Shown one piece after another: positions 8,788-17,822 of a stretch of DNA of 64,000 nt. The DNA lies in IMG/VR virus record IMGVR_UViG_3300023223_001973, positions 35,694 through 99,693 of that record; one strand, given 5' to 3'. Below the pieces are notes generated by a model. It worked only from the letters and a program-made list of their open reading frames with translations. It made no database searches and had not been told where the DNA came from. The stretch is from a virus. A program made the position numbers and the translations under genes. Numbering within the stretch: position 1 is the stretch's first letter; every line of letters starts with the position of its first letter.

Positions 8788-10599
8788 ATGGCAGATGATT
8801 TCAAACTGTCGTTCAATCCCGCTAACCTTCTTCAGAAGATCTTTAGGCAGCCAGACGTTGTCAGAGCGGATGTTGTAACTGATAGGACTCCTTTGGGTCC
8901 TGGTGATGAACAGAGGTTAATGCGTTATGGCTTCTCAATGCAGGACCTTGGCTCTTTGGTGGCCAAAGAGACCCTGGTTAACTTTGAGCGTACGGCCCTC
9001 TATAGGGAGATTGATCGAGCTCTCCTATATCCGTTGATGAGTGCCGCTATGGAGCTCTATGCGGATGTGAGTACCAACTTCTCTCAGCTTCATAACTCTA
9101 CGGTCTGGGTAACAGGTGAGGGAAAGCATGCTAATGAAGTGACCAAGTTGTTTGAGAGGATTAACGTTGAGGAGCGCATCTTCGACTGGGCCTATAGTAC
9201 TGGGAGCTTTGGTGACTTGTTTGCCATAATTCACGCTCATCCTGGGCTTGGCATCCTCAGTGTTGAGGATGATGACCACCCTATTAACATCTCTCGTATT
9301 GACTATAATGGTCGCCTTGTTGGGTTCTTCGATACACCCTTTGGTCAGGCTAAAGCAGAGAGGGAGTTAAGACCTCCTTGGTCGATGGTTCACTTTCGTC
9401 TGCTTGGTGCTAAGCGCAAGCGGCCTATGTTTAATGATCCTCTGTATTCTGAATTCCGCACCGTCAGCATGATCGATCCTGATACCCGCCATATTACTGC
9501 TAGGTATGGTTCTTCTCTTCTTGGTAATGGTCTACCGACATACAAGCGTCTGCGCATGGCTGAGGACTCCTTACTCATAGCACGGCTGTCTAAGGGCCCT
9601 CTCCACTACGTTTATAAGGTGAAGGTGGAAGGTGATAATGCTCAGGCCATCGATGCCATCATGCAGAACTATGAGAACTTGCTTAAGAGGAGTAAGGCCA
9701 TTGATACCCAGCGGGGTGAGGCTGGTGGTCAAGCCAATTATGAGAACGTCTATGCTGCTCTTCCCAACGCTGAAGATGTGTTTCTGCCTGTCTGGGGTGA
9801 TGCTAAGAATGATCTTGTTATTGACAAGATGGGTGGCGAGACTGACATCAAGTGGATTAAGGATGTGGACGCTCTGAGGAGTCAGCTGGCTTGTGCTCTA
9901 CGTGTACCGCTTCAGTTGCTTGGTGGCTTTACGAGTGAGCTACCTGGATCTCTAGGTAGGAGTGCTATTGAGACTCTGGATATCCGGTTCGCTAGGTCTG
10001 CTCGTAGGTTACAGCGTGCTGTGATTGAGGGTTTATATCGTATAGCTCAGATTCACTTGTCCTATATGGGTCTATCTCCTGATACTAGGCACTTCGAGAT
10101 CCATATGGCTGAAACTTCCACGGCTGAGGAGGAAGAGCTCAAGGATGCCCTGGACAGGGGCGTTGACATCGTGGATCGCATGTATGAGATGACAATTAAG
10201 TTTCTGGGTGAGGAGATTGACAAGAAGGCTCTGTTGAACTATCTTAACCAGAAGATACTGAAGCTTAATGACTTTAATATTAATGACTTTATTGAGCAGA
10301 AGCCTACCGTATCGAAGGAGGGTCTGCCTCTTGAGACGGCTCCTCCTGATGCAGGTGAGTTGCCAGCAGAGGCTAGGCAGTATGCTAATGCCTTGCTTGA
10401 TACTATCTCTGAGCATAAGAATGGTAAGCAGAATGGTGGGCCGATGAAGGGCAAACACCGGGATGGTAGTTCGCAGTCTTCGGATCTTAAGGCCTATACC
10501 TATTATCAGAAGGGTCTATGGGAGAAGAGGTTTAAGGATCGTAAGGTGATGGTTACTGACTCTCGCGAGTCGGAAGGAGGAAGTGATGTCAACTCATGA
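8788..10599 (+). CDS. Portal protein, T4 gp20-like
   Basis: A 603-residue protein placed directly after the large terminase, with AGGAG before its ATG. Its segments (ALYREIDRALLYPLMSAAME, ATYGS/AYSTGSFGD, RVPLQLLGG with an SAIETLDIRFARSARRLQRA helix) match the general plan of T4-like portals. These form the dodecameric channel at one head vertex, nucleate head assembly and dock the terminase and neck. The C-terminal 80 residues are Gly/Lys/Ser-rich and probably flexible. The stop overlaps the next gene by 14 bases. Confidence 0.9.
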   Translation: MADDFKLSFNPANLLQKIFRQPDVVRADVVTDRTPLGPGDEQRLMRYGFSMQDLGSLVAKETLVNFERTALYREIDRALLYPLMSAAMELYADVSTNFSQLHNSTVWVTGEGKHANEVTKLFERINVEERIFDWAYSTGSFGDLFAIIHAHPGLGILSVEDDDHPINISRIDYNGRLVGFFDTPFGQAKAERELRPPWSMVHFRLLGAKRKRPMFNDPLYSEFRTVSMIDPDTRHITARYGSSLLGNGLPTYKRLRMAEDSLLIARLSKGPLHYVYKVKVEGDNAQAIDAIMQNYENLLKRSKAIDTQRGEAGGQANYENVYAALPNAEDVFLPVWGDAKNDLVIDKMGGETDIKWIKDVDALRSQLACALRVPLQLLGGFTSELPGSLGRSAIETLDIRFARSARRLQRAVIEGLYRIAQIHLSYMGLSPDTRHFEIHMAETSTAEEEELKDALDRGVDIVDRMYEMTIKFLGEEIDKKALLNYLNQKILKLNDFNINDFIEQKPTVSKEGLPLETAPPDAGELPAEARQYANALLDTISEHKNGKQNGGPMKGKHRDGSSQSSDLKAYTYYQKGLWEKRFKDRKVMVTDSRESEGGSDVNS

Positions 10600-10888
10600 T
10601 CAACTGCGTGAGGCTATGATTAACCGACTTACTGAGAACCAGTCAGGAGGATCAACATCTCCTAATACCCCACCCCCAGTTCCTATCCATGATCAACCTG
10701 TTGAGGAGTCCACTGAGGTACCTTCCGAGTCTAAGATCTTTGAGGGCATGGACCTGACCGAACTCCTTACCAGTCAGCTCAAAGATAGGGTTCCAACCAC
10801 AGGCATGTCACCAAGAGTCAGTGATGAGGTTCGTGAAACTGCTATTAAGAACTCTCAGATTGACTTAATCCGGACATTGAACCTGTGA
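10586..10888 (+). CDS. Small head-region protein of unknown function
   Basis: A protein of about 100 residues. ATG at 10586 has GGAGG ending at 10580, a better fit than the GTG at 10583. It has a Pro/Ser/Thr-rich middle (SPNTPPPVPIHDQPVEES) and helical ends. It lies where T4 has gp67 and gp68, small prohead-core proteins, so a core or scaffold helper role is possible. No sequence similarity is claimed. Confidence 0.65.
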   Translation: MSTHDQLREAMINRLTENQSGGSTSPNTPPPVPIHDQPVEESTEVPSESKIFEGMDLTELLTSQLKDRVPTTGMSPRVSDEVRETAIKNSQIDLIRTLNL

Positions 10889-11262
10889 ACCCGGAGCTGT
10901 TAAACCAGGTCACTTCTGCAGAGAAGTATTTCGAGAACACTCGGTATCATAGGGAGTTAACTGCTGTTCTTGATGCGTTTAAGCGCGAGGATGAGGCAGA
11001 ACTGAAGGTATCCCTTAGCAAGTTACCGACGTACTCCGAGCTACTGAAGACGTTGATTCGGAAGCTTAAAGGTAAGTCGGTGTACAGTACCTTGAAACGC
11101 TTGTCTACGGGGAATCCAAGGAGTAAGTGGGATGCGTTGAAGGGGCTTACTTCTCTGGCAACTCATGCCTGTATTGAGTGTGAGAGGGGGAGTACTGAGT
11201 ATCGCTTGGTTTTAGCTCATCTTTACGAGAAGATTGGTGCTAGTCTGTTTTCTAAGGAGTGA
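10885..11262 (+). CDS. Small helical head-region protein
   Basis: A 125-residue protein starting at GTG 10885 in a GTGA overlap with the upstream stop. It is Lys/Glu-rich and apparently all helical, with no recognisable domain. It sits between portal and protease genes, so a prohead-core role is the natural guess. Confidence 0.65.
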   Translation: MNPELLNQVTSAEKYFENTRYHRELTAVLDAFKREDEAELKVSLSKLPTYSELLKTLIRKLKGKSVYSTLKRLSTGNPRSKWDALKGLTSLATHACIECERGSTEYRLVLAHLYEKIGASLFSKE

Positions 11263-11264
11263 AC

Positions 11265-12962
11265 ATGCAGGGTGACTTTCAGTCTTATATGCGTGAACAG
11301 GAAAGTATTGTTCCTCTTCCTCTGAGGCACCCTGATGGGAATAAGGTCAGGCCAATAGGTCTGGATGAGGCTGAAGGTGATGAACCCCCTGAGGCTGGTA
11401 ATGATGAGAAGGAGTTCTTTGGGTCTAAGGGGCCGGACCAGAACTTTTACTTCACCCGTGATGGTGAGGACCTCGTCATTATTGATGCTGAAGGCATCAT
11501 CGTATTCTCTGCCGAGCAGCGTGATATTCCCACAGAAGACCTTGTCGATTTCCTGATCTCTGCTGCCCGTGACCTTGAATTGGACGCTGTGGCAATGGAG
11601 GTTCTCCAGCGTTATGATCTGCTTGCTCCTCGCAAGGATGAAGAGCAACCTGATGTTGTTACTCCTCCGCGCAGAGATACGGGTGCTGAGGAACCTGACT
11701 TGGGTTCCCAGGGGCCAACTGAACCTGTTGAAGATCCTCCGATGCCTGAATCTCGTGTGAACGAGATAAAGAAAGAAGATCACCCTTACTACGCTGTGGC
11801 TATGGACTTTGTTCAGAAGTTCAATGATCTTGGTATCTCCGTTGATGTGCCTGAGGATACTATAGAGTTAGCAGGCCCTGGTGAGGAGTATGATCCTCAT
11901 GATACTGAGTATGGTACAGTTCATGAAGAGTCTATAATGCTGTATCGTCCTTCGGATACAGGAAATGTTGCGGATTCTATTAACATCCAGAGTGATGGAA
12001 TGGTCCATAGCTTGGGTGACTTTGGTCAGTTTAATAAGCAGATGTCTGTTGAGGAAGTGGCTGTAATGCTTGACCAGCATCTGGCAAGGCTCAAGGGTCA
12101 GTCCACCACTGAGCCTGCTATGCCAGAGGGTAAGGTACCTACCCACGCTCAGGATGATGAGAAAACCAAGAAGTCTCTCCTTGAGGAAGGTGAGCCTGTT
12201 GCTCCCTCTGAGGAGACTGATCTTGAGGATGAGGTAAAGCCCACTGAGACTCTCCCGAAGGAGAAGCTGGATGACGTGCCTGCTAAAGGTGCTGAAGCTA
12301 CTCCGGGTGCTTCTACTTCGGGAACTGAGCCTGATGCTATTCCTGCAGAAGCCCCTGCTGTTGAGGAGCCTGCTGTTGAGGTTCCTGTTGAGGGGAAGCT
12401 TCCCACTCTTCCTGTTAAGTCGGAAGAGCAGTTGATTAATCAGCTTCGGGAGGAGTTCTTGGAAGAGGGTGATGCCAAGGGTCAGACCCACTATCAAGCT
12501 TCGAGGTCTCAGCAGCAGAACAAGAACTCAGCAGATGCATCGGCTACGTCGGCTTCTAAGTCTGGTGACACTCCTTCCAGTGATGCGATGTCTCAGTCTA
12601 AGACGTCGGCTTCCAAGTCACAGCAGCAGAATGCTAACTCATCCTCCGCTAAGACCTCTTCTGCTATGAATACAGGTGAGTCTGGTGGAACGGCTGCGCA
12701 TCCGGGTGGTAAGTCCAAGCAGCAGAATGCTAATGCACCGGCGGCTTCTGACACGGCGGCTTCGAGGACTGGTGATCAACCCCCGAGTGATGCACTGGCT
12801 CAGGGTGGAGTGAGGACTCCAAAGTCTGGTCAGCAGAATACCAACAAGAAGGACGCTCCTGCTACATCTTCTCAGCGTGCTTCCAGTGAGCGTAGGCGTC
12901 GTCTGCGCATGAGGACTGCAGTTGAGCGTAGGAAACGTCGGTTAGCGAGGGAAAGTAAGTAG
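11265..12962 (+). CDS. Low-complexity acidic virion or prohead-core protein with QQQN repeats
   Basis: ATG at 11265 follows AAGGAG with proper spacing; the GTG at 11259 would be too close to that site. The product has about 565 residues. The first half is acidic and contains PESRVNE at residues 161-167, one of the E-[SA]-R-[VI]-x-E motifs also found in the 19.9 and 26.8 kb proteins. Glu/Pro/Ala-rich sequence follows, then a Ser/Ala/Gln region with four copies of a (Q)QQN module, and a very basic tail (RRRRLRMRTAVERRKRRLAR). An acidic body with a basic tail suits an internal head or core protein that contacts DNA. The function is unproven. Confidence 0.75.
   Translation: MQGDFQSYMREQESIVPLPLRHPDGNKVRPIGLDEAEGDEPPEAGNDEKEFFGSKGPDQNFYFTRDGEDLVIIDAEGIIVFSAEQRDIPTEDLVDFLISAARDLELDAVAMEVLQRYDLLAPRKDEEQPDVVTPPRRDTGAEEPDLGSQGPTEPVEDPPMPESRVNEIKKEDHPYYAVAMDFVQKFNDLGISVDVPEDTIELAGPGEEYDPHDTEYGTVHEESIMLYRPSDTGNVADSINIQSDGMVHSLGDFGQFNKQMSVEEVAVMLDQHLARLKGQSTTEPAMPEGKVPTHAQDDEKTKKSLLEEGEPVAPSEETDLEDEVKPTETLPKEKLDDVPAKGAEATPGASTSGTEPDAIPAEAPAVEEPAVEVPVEGKLPTLPVKSEEQLINQLREEFLEEGDAKGQTHYQASRSQQQNKNSADASATSASKSGDTPSSDAMSQSKTSASKSQQQNANSSSAKTSSAMNTGESGGTAAHPGGKSKQQNANAPAASDTAASRTGDQPPSDALAQGGVRTPKSGQQNTNKKDAPATSSQRASSERRRRLRMRTAVERRKRRLARESK
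12505..12850 (+). repeat. Imperfect QQQN protein repeats
   Basis: The repeats are SQQQNKNS, SQQQNANSS, KQQNANAPA and GQQNTNKK, spaced about 35-40 codons apart in a Ser/Ala/Thr-rich background, within the gene at 11265-12962. Phrases such as SKSGDTPSSDA and SRTGDQPPSDA recur between them. This points to tandem duplication of a module of about 38 residues followed by divergence. Confidence 0.7.
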
Positions 12963-12990
12963 GTTCTTTCTGACTCTGTAGGAGAGTAAT

Positions 12991-14592
12991 ATGTTTCTTA
13001 ATGAACGGTTCCTGGTCAAGTCTGAACTTCTTGAGATGGAGACCAAGAACCTCCCTCAGGGTGTGCTTCTTCGTGTTACTTACCCCGTATGCAACATTGG
13101 GGAGAGGAACCACAACAACCGGATCTATGAGGTACAACTGTGGGAGCAAGTCCTGGCAGAGAAGGATCTAAAGGAGAAGCTTGCTGCTCGCACGCTCTTC
13201 GGTCATGCTGAGCACCCGGAAACCACAGCATCCAATGTGGAGAAGGTCTCCCATGTCATTACCAAGATGTGGCTGGATGAGGAGATTGGAAAGCTGAAGC
13301 AGACCTTCGAGGTCCTGGACACTCCTTATGGTCGTATTGTAGCCACTCTTCTGAATGCTAACTGTGGCCTGGGTTGCTCGACTCGTGCAGAGGGTGACCT
13401 GGAGGAGAAGGAAGACGACAAGGGCAAGTACCATCGCGTTATCCCTGAATCCTACCGCTATATTACTACAGACTTTACCGCTGATCCTTCTACGATTGGT
13501 GTATATCCCGAGAGTATTGAGAACCATCTGGTTAGTCAGGTTAAGGCTGGTATGGAAGCCAAGAAGATGGATCCAGCCTTTGCGTGTGCTCTGCTGGAGG
13601 GGATGAAGAGTAAGGATGCCAAGGTCCTCCTTGAGTCTATCAAGGAAATGCATGGTGGTGATGCACATTCTAAGCCTGCCTCAGACATGGAATCTCCACC
13701 TATGCCACCGGCAACCAATCCTGAAGCAGCTCTGGAAGCCATGTATACCTGTCCCAAGTGTGGCAAGGAAGCCATGTATGAGATCACCTCTGAGAAGATC
13801 AACTGCGAGTGTGGCTCCTTCATGAAGAAGAACGAGCAGTATGAGTCTCGCTTGGTCTTCGAGGACTTTGATGCTGCAGTGGCCTGGTTTACTGAGGCAT
13901 TTGCCAAGATTGCTGATGAGGAGCTTCAGGATAAGGTCAGGCAGGTTAAGGGTGCTCTGACTGAGAGCAGACCCTCTGCCATTTCCAAGCAGATGCGGTC
14001 ACTTCGTGGTCAACTTGCTGAGTCTAAGGCTGAACTCTCGGTCTTGGGTGAGATTGATGAGGAACGAGCCTCTGGTCTGATTGCTGCCATAAAGCAGGTT
14101 GCGGAATTAGAGGCACTCATGGCTACTGTGGAGTCCAAGTCCCATGAAGATAAGGAAGCTTTCGGAAGGAAGCTCATGAAGTCTCTTAAGGCTTCCATGA
14201 AGGAGAGACTTGCCACTGAAGCTACAAGCAGGCAGAAGTTAGAGGCTAAGTATAGTACAGTTTCTTCTGAGACTGGAACCTTAAGGGCAAAGATTGAGGA
14301 GCTTCAGGGGCAGGTAGCCACGCAGGCCAAAGCCCATAATCAGGAGCTTATCAAGAAGTACGCTCAGGTTACCGTGGAGAAGACAGGACTGAAGCTTTCG
14401 AAGCAGTTTCAAGCACTTCTTGAAAAGGCATCCTCGGAAACTGAAGTCGATAACATGCTTGATCGAGTCAGGGATGAAATAACTGAAGGGATGATACATT
14501 CTGCGATCCCTGCCCTGAAGGTTAAGCCTGATGCCTCGGAACCAAAGGATGTGATCTCGGAAAGTATTCACAGTGCTATGGAAGGTATGTAA
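12991..14592 (+). CDS. Prohead maturation protease fused to scaffold, with a zinc ribbon
   Basis: Residues 1-190 look like a T4 gp21-type prohead protease. They contain NHNNRIY at 40-46, a FGHAEHPE block with His 72 and 75, and CGLGCSTRAEG with the likely nucleophile Ser130. A four-cysteine zinc ribbon follows (Cys 254, 257, 272, 274). Residues 300-533 are a long charged coiled coil typical of a scaffold or core protein. In T4, protease (gp21) and scaffold (gp22) are separate genes; here they appear as one chain of 533 residues. The enzyme should trim capsid, core and cargo proteins after Glu. AGGAG precedes the ATG. Confidence 0.85.
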   Translation: MFLNERFLVKSELLEMETKNLPQGVLLRVTYPVCNIGERNHNNRIYEVQLWEQVLAEKDLKEKLAARTLFGHAEHPETTASNVEKVSHVITKMWLDEEIGKLKQTFEVLDTPYGRIVATLLNANCGLGCSTRAEGDLEEKEDDKGKYHRVIPESYRYITTDFTADPSTIGVYPESIENHLVSQVKAGMEAKKMDPAFACALLEGMKSKDAKVLLESIKEMHGGDAHSKPASDMESPPMPPATNPEAALEAMYTCPKCGKEAMYEITSEKINCECGSFMKKNEQYESRLVFEDFDAAVAWFTEAFAKIADEELQDKVRQVKGALTESRPSAISKQMRSLRGQLAESKAELSVLGEIDEERASGLIAAIKQVAELEALMATVESKSHEDKEAFGRKLMKSLKASMKERLATEATSRQKLEAKYSTVSSETGTLRAKIEELQGQVATQAKAHNQELIKKYAQVTVEKTGLKLSKQFQALLEKASSETEVDNMLDRVRDEITEGMIHSAIPALKVKPDASEPKDVISESIHSAMEGM

Positions 14593-14625
14593 ACTTTAAC
14601 TTCACTCTCTAAGGAGACGGGTACC

Positions 14626-16116
14626 ATGAAGAATAATAACGAAGCTATTGCGGCAGCAGTACAGAGTCGCATGGATGAGATGACGAACCGTCGTTCAGCT
14701 CTGGTTAATAGCTGGGCCAAGTACGTCAACGCCGTGGATACCTACGTCAAGGAGAAGCGGGGTAACTCCCTGTCGGACTGGGAGAAGATGAACATCGCCC
14801 AGTGTCTCGAAAACGCTCTTATTGAGGGTGGGCTTCGCCAGAATGCCCTGTTCGAGACGACCTTCGCCGACAACATCACCTTCCTGGGCATTCAGCTGCC
14901 CGTGATTGCTGCCTTGCTGCCGTCTCTCGTGCTGAACGAGATCGGCATGGTGCAGGCTCTGGATCGCCGGCAGGGTGCGGTGTTCTATCTGGACCTGCAG
15001 TATGGTACCACGAAGGGTAACGTGGCCTCCGGAACGGACATGATCAACGCCCAGACGGGCCATGATCGGACCACGCAGGGTCGGAGGTTTGCTACGAACC
15101 GAATCAATCAAGAAGCCCTCGGCACTGGTGACGGATCGACGGCCACCTTCGCCGGGACTCTGGACTTCAAGCCCGTGAGAGTAGATGGTGACGTCACAGT
15201 GCTTCCTGATGGCGCCATTTCGATCACTGATGGTCTTGAGACCTTCACGGACTCCACGGGGAGTGGGACGCTCACTGGCGACCTTGGTGGCACGGGTACC
15301 ATCACATACGCCACAGGCGTGTTCAGCGTCACCTTTAACACCGCTCCTGTGTTGGCTGCCGTTGTCTCCGCGTCCTACCGCTTCAACATGGATCGGGATA
15401 CGACCGGGATCGGTGAGGTCAACGTCTCGATGCGGTCCGAGAATATTACCGCTGAGGACTTCAAGCTGCGGGCAAACTTCTCCCTGGGTGCAGCCATTGA
15501 CCTGGAGAAGGCACATGGGCTGAAGTTGGAGTCCGAGCTGGTCAAGTTCCTGGGTGGAGAGATCAAGTTCGAGATTGACCACTTGGGTATCGACGTGATC
15601 AGGGAAGCTGCGGAAGGGGCCAATGCAGCCACGGCGGTGGGTACCTGGACCGCTACCCCGACCGATGGACAGGAATGGCTCTGGAAGAAGTACGAGTTCA
15701 ACGACCAGATCGAAAAGGGCTCGAACTTCATCTTCGCCAAGACGTTGCGCGGGATGGCGACCTTCATCCTATGCGGAAACAACGTGGCGCGGGTATGCAA
15801 GCAGCTGACCCCGCACTTCAAGGCAGCCCCGGGTCTGGACAAGCAGAAGCCCACGGGCCCGATGGTTATCGGCACACTCGACGGCCGCACCGTGGTTCAG
15901 GACCCCTTCCTCCCGATCAACCGGTACTACCTGGGATTCAAGGGTGACAGTTACCTGTTCTCCGGCTTCATATATGCCCCATACATTCCGCTGTTCGCAA
16001 CCCCCACCCTGGTAACCGCTGACACCCTTGCCCAGAAGGGCTTCTTCAGTGCTGCCGGCTTCAAGATGATTAATGAAGGTCTGTACAACTTCGGCGATAT
16101 CGCAGGCCTGCTCTAA
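14626..16116 (+). CDS. Major capsid protein, T4 gp23-like
   Basis: A 496-residue coat protein. Its position after the protease-scaffold, its length and segments such as FLGIQLPVIAALLPSLVLNE and VYGTTKGNV-type loops fit gp23-like HK97-fold capsids. Residues 65-67 are L-I-E followed by GG, a plausible protease site; T4 gp23 is cut after residue 65. Residues 165-251 form an inserted Ig-like domain (GTGDGST to SASY) that also occurs in the baseplate protein at 40.3 kb. Codons favour C- and G-ending forms more than the neighbours do, as expected for a very highly expressed gene. AAGGAG lies before the ATG, and a strong terminator follows. Confidence 0.9.
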   Translation: MKNNNEAIAAAVQSRMDEMTNRRSALVNSWAKYVNAVDTYVKEKRGNSLSDWEKMNIAQCLENALIEGGLRQNALFETTFADNITFLGIQLPVIAALLPSLVLNEIGMVQALDRRQGAVFYLDLQYGTTKGNVASGTDMINAQTGHDRTTQGRRFATNRINQEALGTGDGSTATFAGTLDFKPVRVDGDVTVLPDGAISITDGLETFTDSTGSGTLTGDLGGTGTITYATGVFSVTFNTAPVLAAVVSASYRFNMDRDTTGIGEVNVSMRSENITAEDFKLRANFSLGAAIDLEKAHGLKLESELVKFLGGEIKFEIDHLGIDVIREAAEGANAATAVGTWTATPTDGQEWLWKKYEFNDQIEKGSNFIFAKTLRGMATFILCGNNVARVCKQLTPHFKAAPGLDKQKPTGPMVIGTLDGRTVVQDPFLPINRYYLGFKGDSYLFSGFIYAPYIPLFATPTLVTADTLAQKGFFSAAGFKMINEGLYNFGDIAGLL

Positions 16117-16142
16117 ATCACGAAGCATACAAAGTTGCTAAG

Positions 16143-16182
16143 GAAGGGGGAGGACCTAAAATCCTTCCCCTTCTTTCGTTTT
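16143..16182 (+). terminator. Rho-independent terminator after the capsid gene
   Basis: Bases 16143-16154 pair with 16162-16173 in a 12-bp stem with one G-T wobble and a 7-base loop (CCTAAAA). A T-rich tract (TTTCGTTTT) follows. It ends the head operon and insulates the next unit. Confidence 0.9.
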
Positions 16183-16242
16183 AATTAAGTCACTTGGCTC
16201 GTACCTGGCATTAATTAGGCTTCTTGAGTAGACCACTCCCTC

Positions 16243-16250
16243 CGTATTAT
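16243..16250 (+). promoter_or_regulatory. Candidate phage promoter box CGTATTAT (copy 2)
   Basis: The first of two copies in the 210-base gap between the capsid terminator and the SAP-domain gene, preceded by CTCCCTC and followed by ATC. TTAATTA occurs twice upstream (16181 and 16211). The rest of the gap shows no ORF or RNA-like structure. Confidence 0.55.
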
Positions 16251-16279
16251 ATCTTCTACTTCAGACAAGGCATTCCTCG

Positions 16280-16287
16280 CGTATTAT
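16280..16287 (+). promoter_or_regulatory. Candidate phage promoter box CGTATTAT (copy 3)
   Basis: The second copy in the same gap, 37 bases after copy 2, preceded by TTCCTCG and 40 bases before the ATG at 16327. The pair suggests tandem promoters driving the neck and cargo genes. Confidence 0.55.
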
Positions 16288-16326
16288 CTTGAGATGCATT
16301 ATCTTTCCACTTGAAAGGAGGTTGGC

Positions 16327-16770
16327 ATGATCACTGAACGTATGGTTTGTTCTTCTAACATGAAGCTTGGTGCTAACAAGAAGGTCTATGACCTTAAGGC
16401 TCATGTTCCTCAGGAAGTTGAGTTTGCTGATAAGGCTGAGCTGGATGCTCTTAAGGCTGTAATACCCGGGTTTACGGTCGCTCCTATCGCTCCTGCTGGC
16501 CCTGGTGTTGAGAACTTGTCGGCTCCTGCCACTCCTCCTGCACCACCCCCGGTTCCTACAACTATTCCTCCTACTCCTCAGCCTCCTGAAGAGGTAGATG
16601 ATTCCAAGGACCCACGTCTTCCCAGTGACACCGGTGGCGAGGTTAAGCTGCTGACTGGGTTGAAGTCGATGAAGAAGGCTGAGCTGATCAAGCTCTGTAC
16701 AGATAAGGGGTTGGATTCCAAGGGAACTAAACCTGAACTGGTCGAGAGGCTCGAAGCTTTGCAGCTCTAA
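16327..16770 (+). CDS. SAP-domain protein
   Basis: A 147-residue protein with AAAGGAGG before its ATG. It has three parts: an N-terminal 45 residues, a Pro-rich linker (PPAPPPVPTTIPPTPQPP), and a C-terminal SAP-like helix-turn-helix at about 110-147 (SMKKAELIKLCTDKGL, then GTKPELVERL). SAP domains bind DNA in many proteins. The gene heads the unit after the capsid terminator, so the product may be a capsid-associated or DNA-binding virion protein. Confidence 0.75.
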   Translation: MITERMVCSSNMKLGANKKVYDLKAHVPQEVEFADKAELDALKAVIPGFTVAPIAPAGPGVENLSAPATPPAPPPVPTTIPPTPQPPEEVDDSKDPRLPSDTGGEVKLLTGLKSMKKAELIKLCTDKGLDSKGTKPELVERLEALQL

Positions 16771-16785
16771 ATTCCTGGGGTAAAC

Positions 16786-17820
16786 ATGACTCTGCTAGAG
16801 ATCCAGCGGTGGCTGGCTCGTGAGTTTGATCCGATTAAGCTAGCTACCCCTGGTGAGACAATTGAGCAGCACGTTCTGAATGCGGTCCGCTATTGGAATA
16901 ACCATTCCGCTTATCGTTTCATTCGCATGTATAATGCGACTACGGCACGTGACCCTAATAATCCTAATACCTTCGGTACAAGGATACAGATCTCCTCTCA
17001 GTATAAGCATGTGGCTCAGGTGTTCCCTGCCTCTGATACTGAGTTTGTCTTTAGGTCGCATCCCCTTTGGACTCTCCTTGGATTTACCATAGTTGATAAT
17101 GTCACTTCGGATCTTATCCTCCTGGGTGAGACCTATCGGAACTATCGCTACTATATTGGTGAAGATTTCAAGTGGCAGTTCGAGCCTGAATTTGATCCTG
17201 CTGTGGGTGGTTTCCTCTATCTTCATCAGCTGCCTATAGATTCCAACAGAGTTGCAGTAGTGGGTTCAAGAAGGATTGTTCTCTCAACGACTGCTGCTAT
17301 TCTAACGGGTAATCGATCTACTTTTACTCAGAGGGCAGGTGATACGATCAAGATTATTGCTGACGGTGTCGTATTTGATGACATTGACATGAATGTAGCC
17401 ACTGTGTCCGAAGTAGCAGTCAATATTAATGGTGCCGCAGGCCAGACTATAGCTACTTTGAATGTTAATGGATTCCTGGTTCTTACTTCCCTTGCCCAGG
17501 GCTATAATGCGACTATGCAGATCCTGGATGGCACTAATAGCAATGGTGGTGAGGCCAATAAGTTGTATGCTGGTATTCCTCAGTTTATTGATGGTATTGG
17601 TGATGCTGACATTGTGGATCAGTATATTCTGGACTTCCTTCTGTATTATTCTAAGGCTCTTCTTCAGCAGGCTGAGGGGCGTCTGCTTCGGAAAGGTGAC
17701 ATCATTGGTGCTAAGAATGATGGTGATACCATGATGAAGGAAGGTAAGCAAGAGCAGACAGAGCTGGAGAAGAGGTTGTCCTATGAAGGTAGGTGGCTCG
17801 CGTTAACCCGGAAGGGGTAG
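16786..17820 (+). CDS. Candidate neck or head-completion protein
   Basis: A 344-residue protein. The N-terminus (MTLLEIQRWL, then HVLNAVRYWNNHSAYRF) and the helical C-terminus (ALLQQAEGRLLRKGDIIGAK) resemble structural proteins found after the capsid gene in large myoviruses. The middle, about 170-260, is beta-rich and looks like an inserted Ig-like domain (AVNINGAAGQTIATLNVNG). I infer a head-tail connection role from position; exact T4 equivalence is unclear. A weak GGGG site precedes the ATG. Confidence 0.65.
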   Translation: MTLLEIQRWLAREFDPIKLATPGETIEQHVLNAVRYWNNHSAYRFIRMYNATTARDPNNPNTFGTRIQISSQYKHVAQVFPASDTEFVFRSHPLWTLLGFTIVDNVTSDLILLGETYRNYRYYIGEDFKWQFEPEFDPAVGGFLYLHQLPIDSNRVAVVGSRRIVLSTTAAILTGNRSTFTQRAGDTIKIIADGVVFDDIDMNVATVSEVAVNINGAAGQTIATLNVNGFLVLTSLAQGYNATMQILDGTNSNGGEANKLYAGIPQFIDGIGDADIVDQYILDFLLYYSKALLQQAEGRLLRKGDIIGAKNDGDTMMKEGKQEQTELEKRLSYEGRWLALTRKG

Positions 17821-17822
17821 CA

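Noticed and set aside
14695-15582. 295-codon minus-strand frame opposite the capsid gene
   Set aside because: The + strand capsid gene explains the sequence; high-GC third positions leave long antisense frames open.
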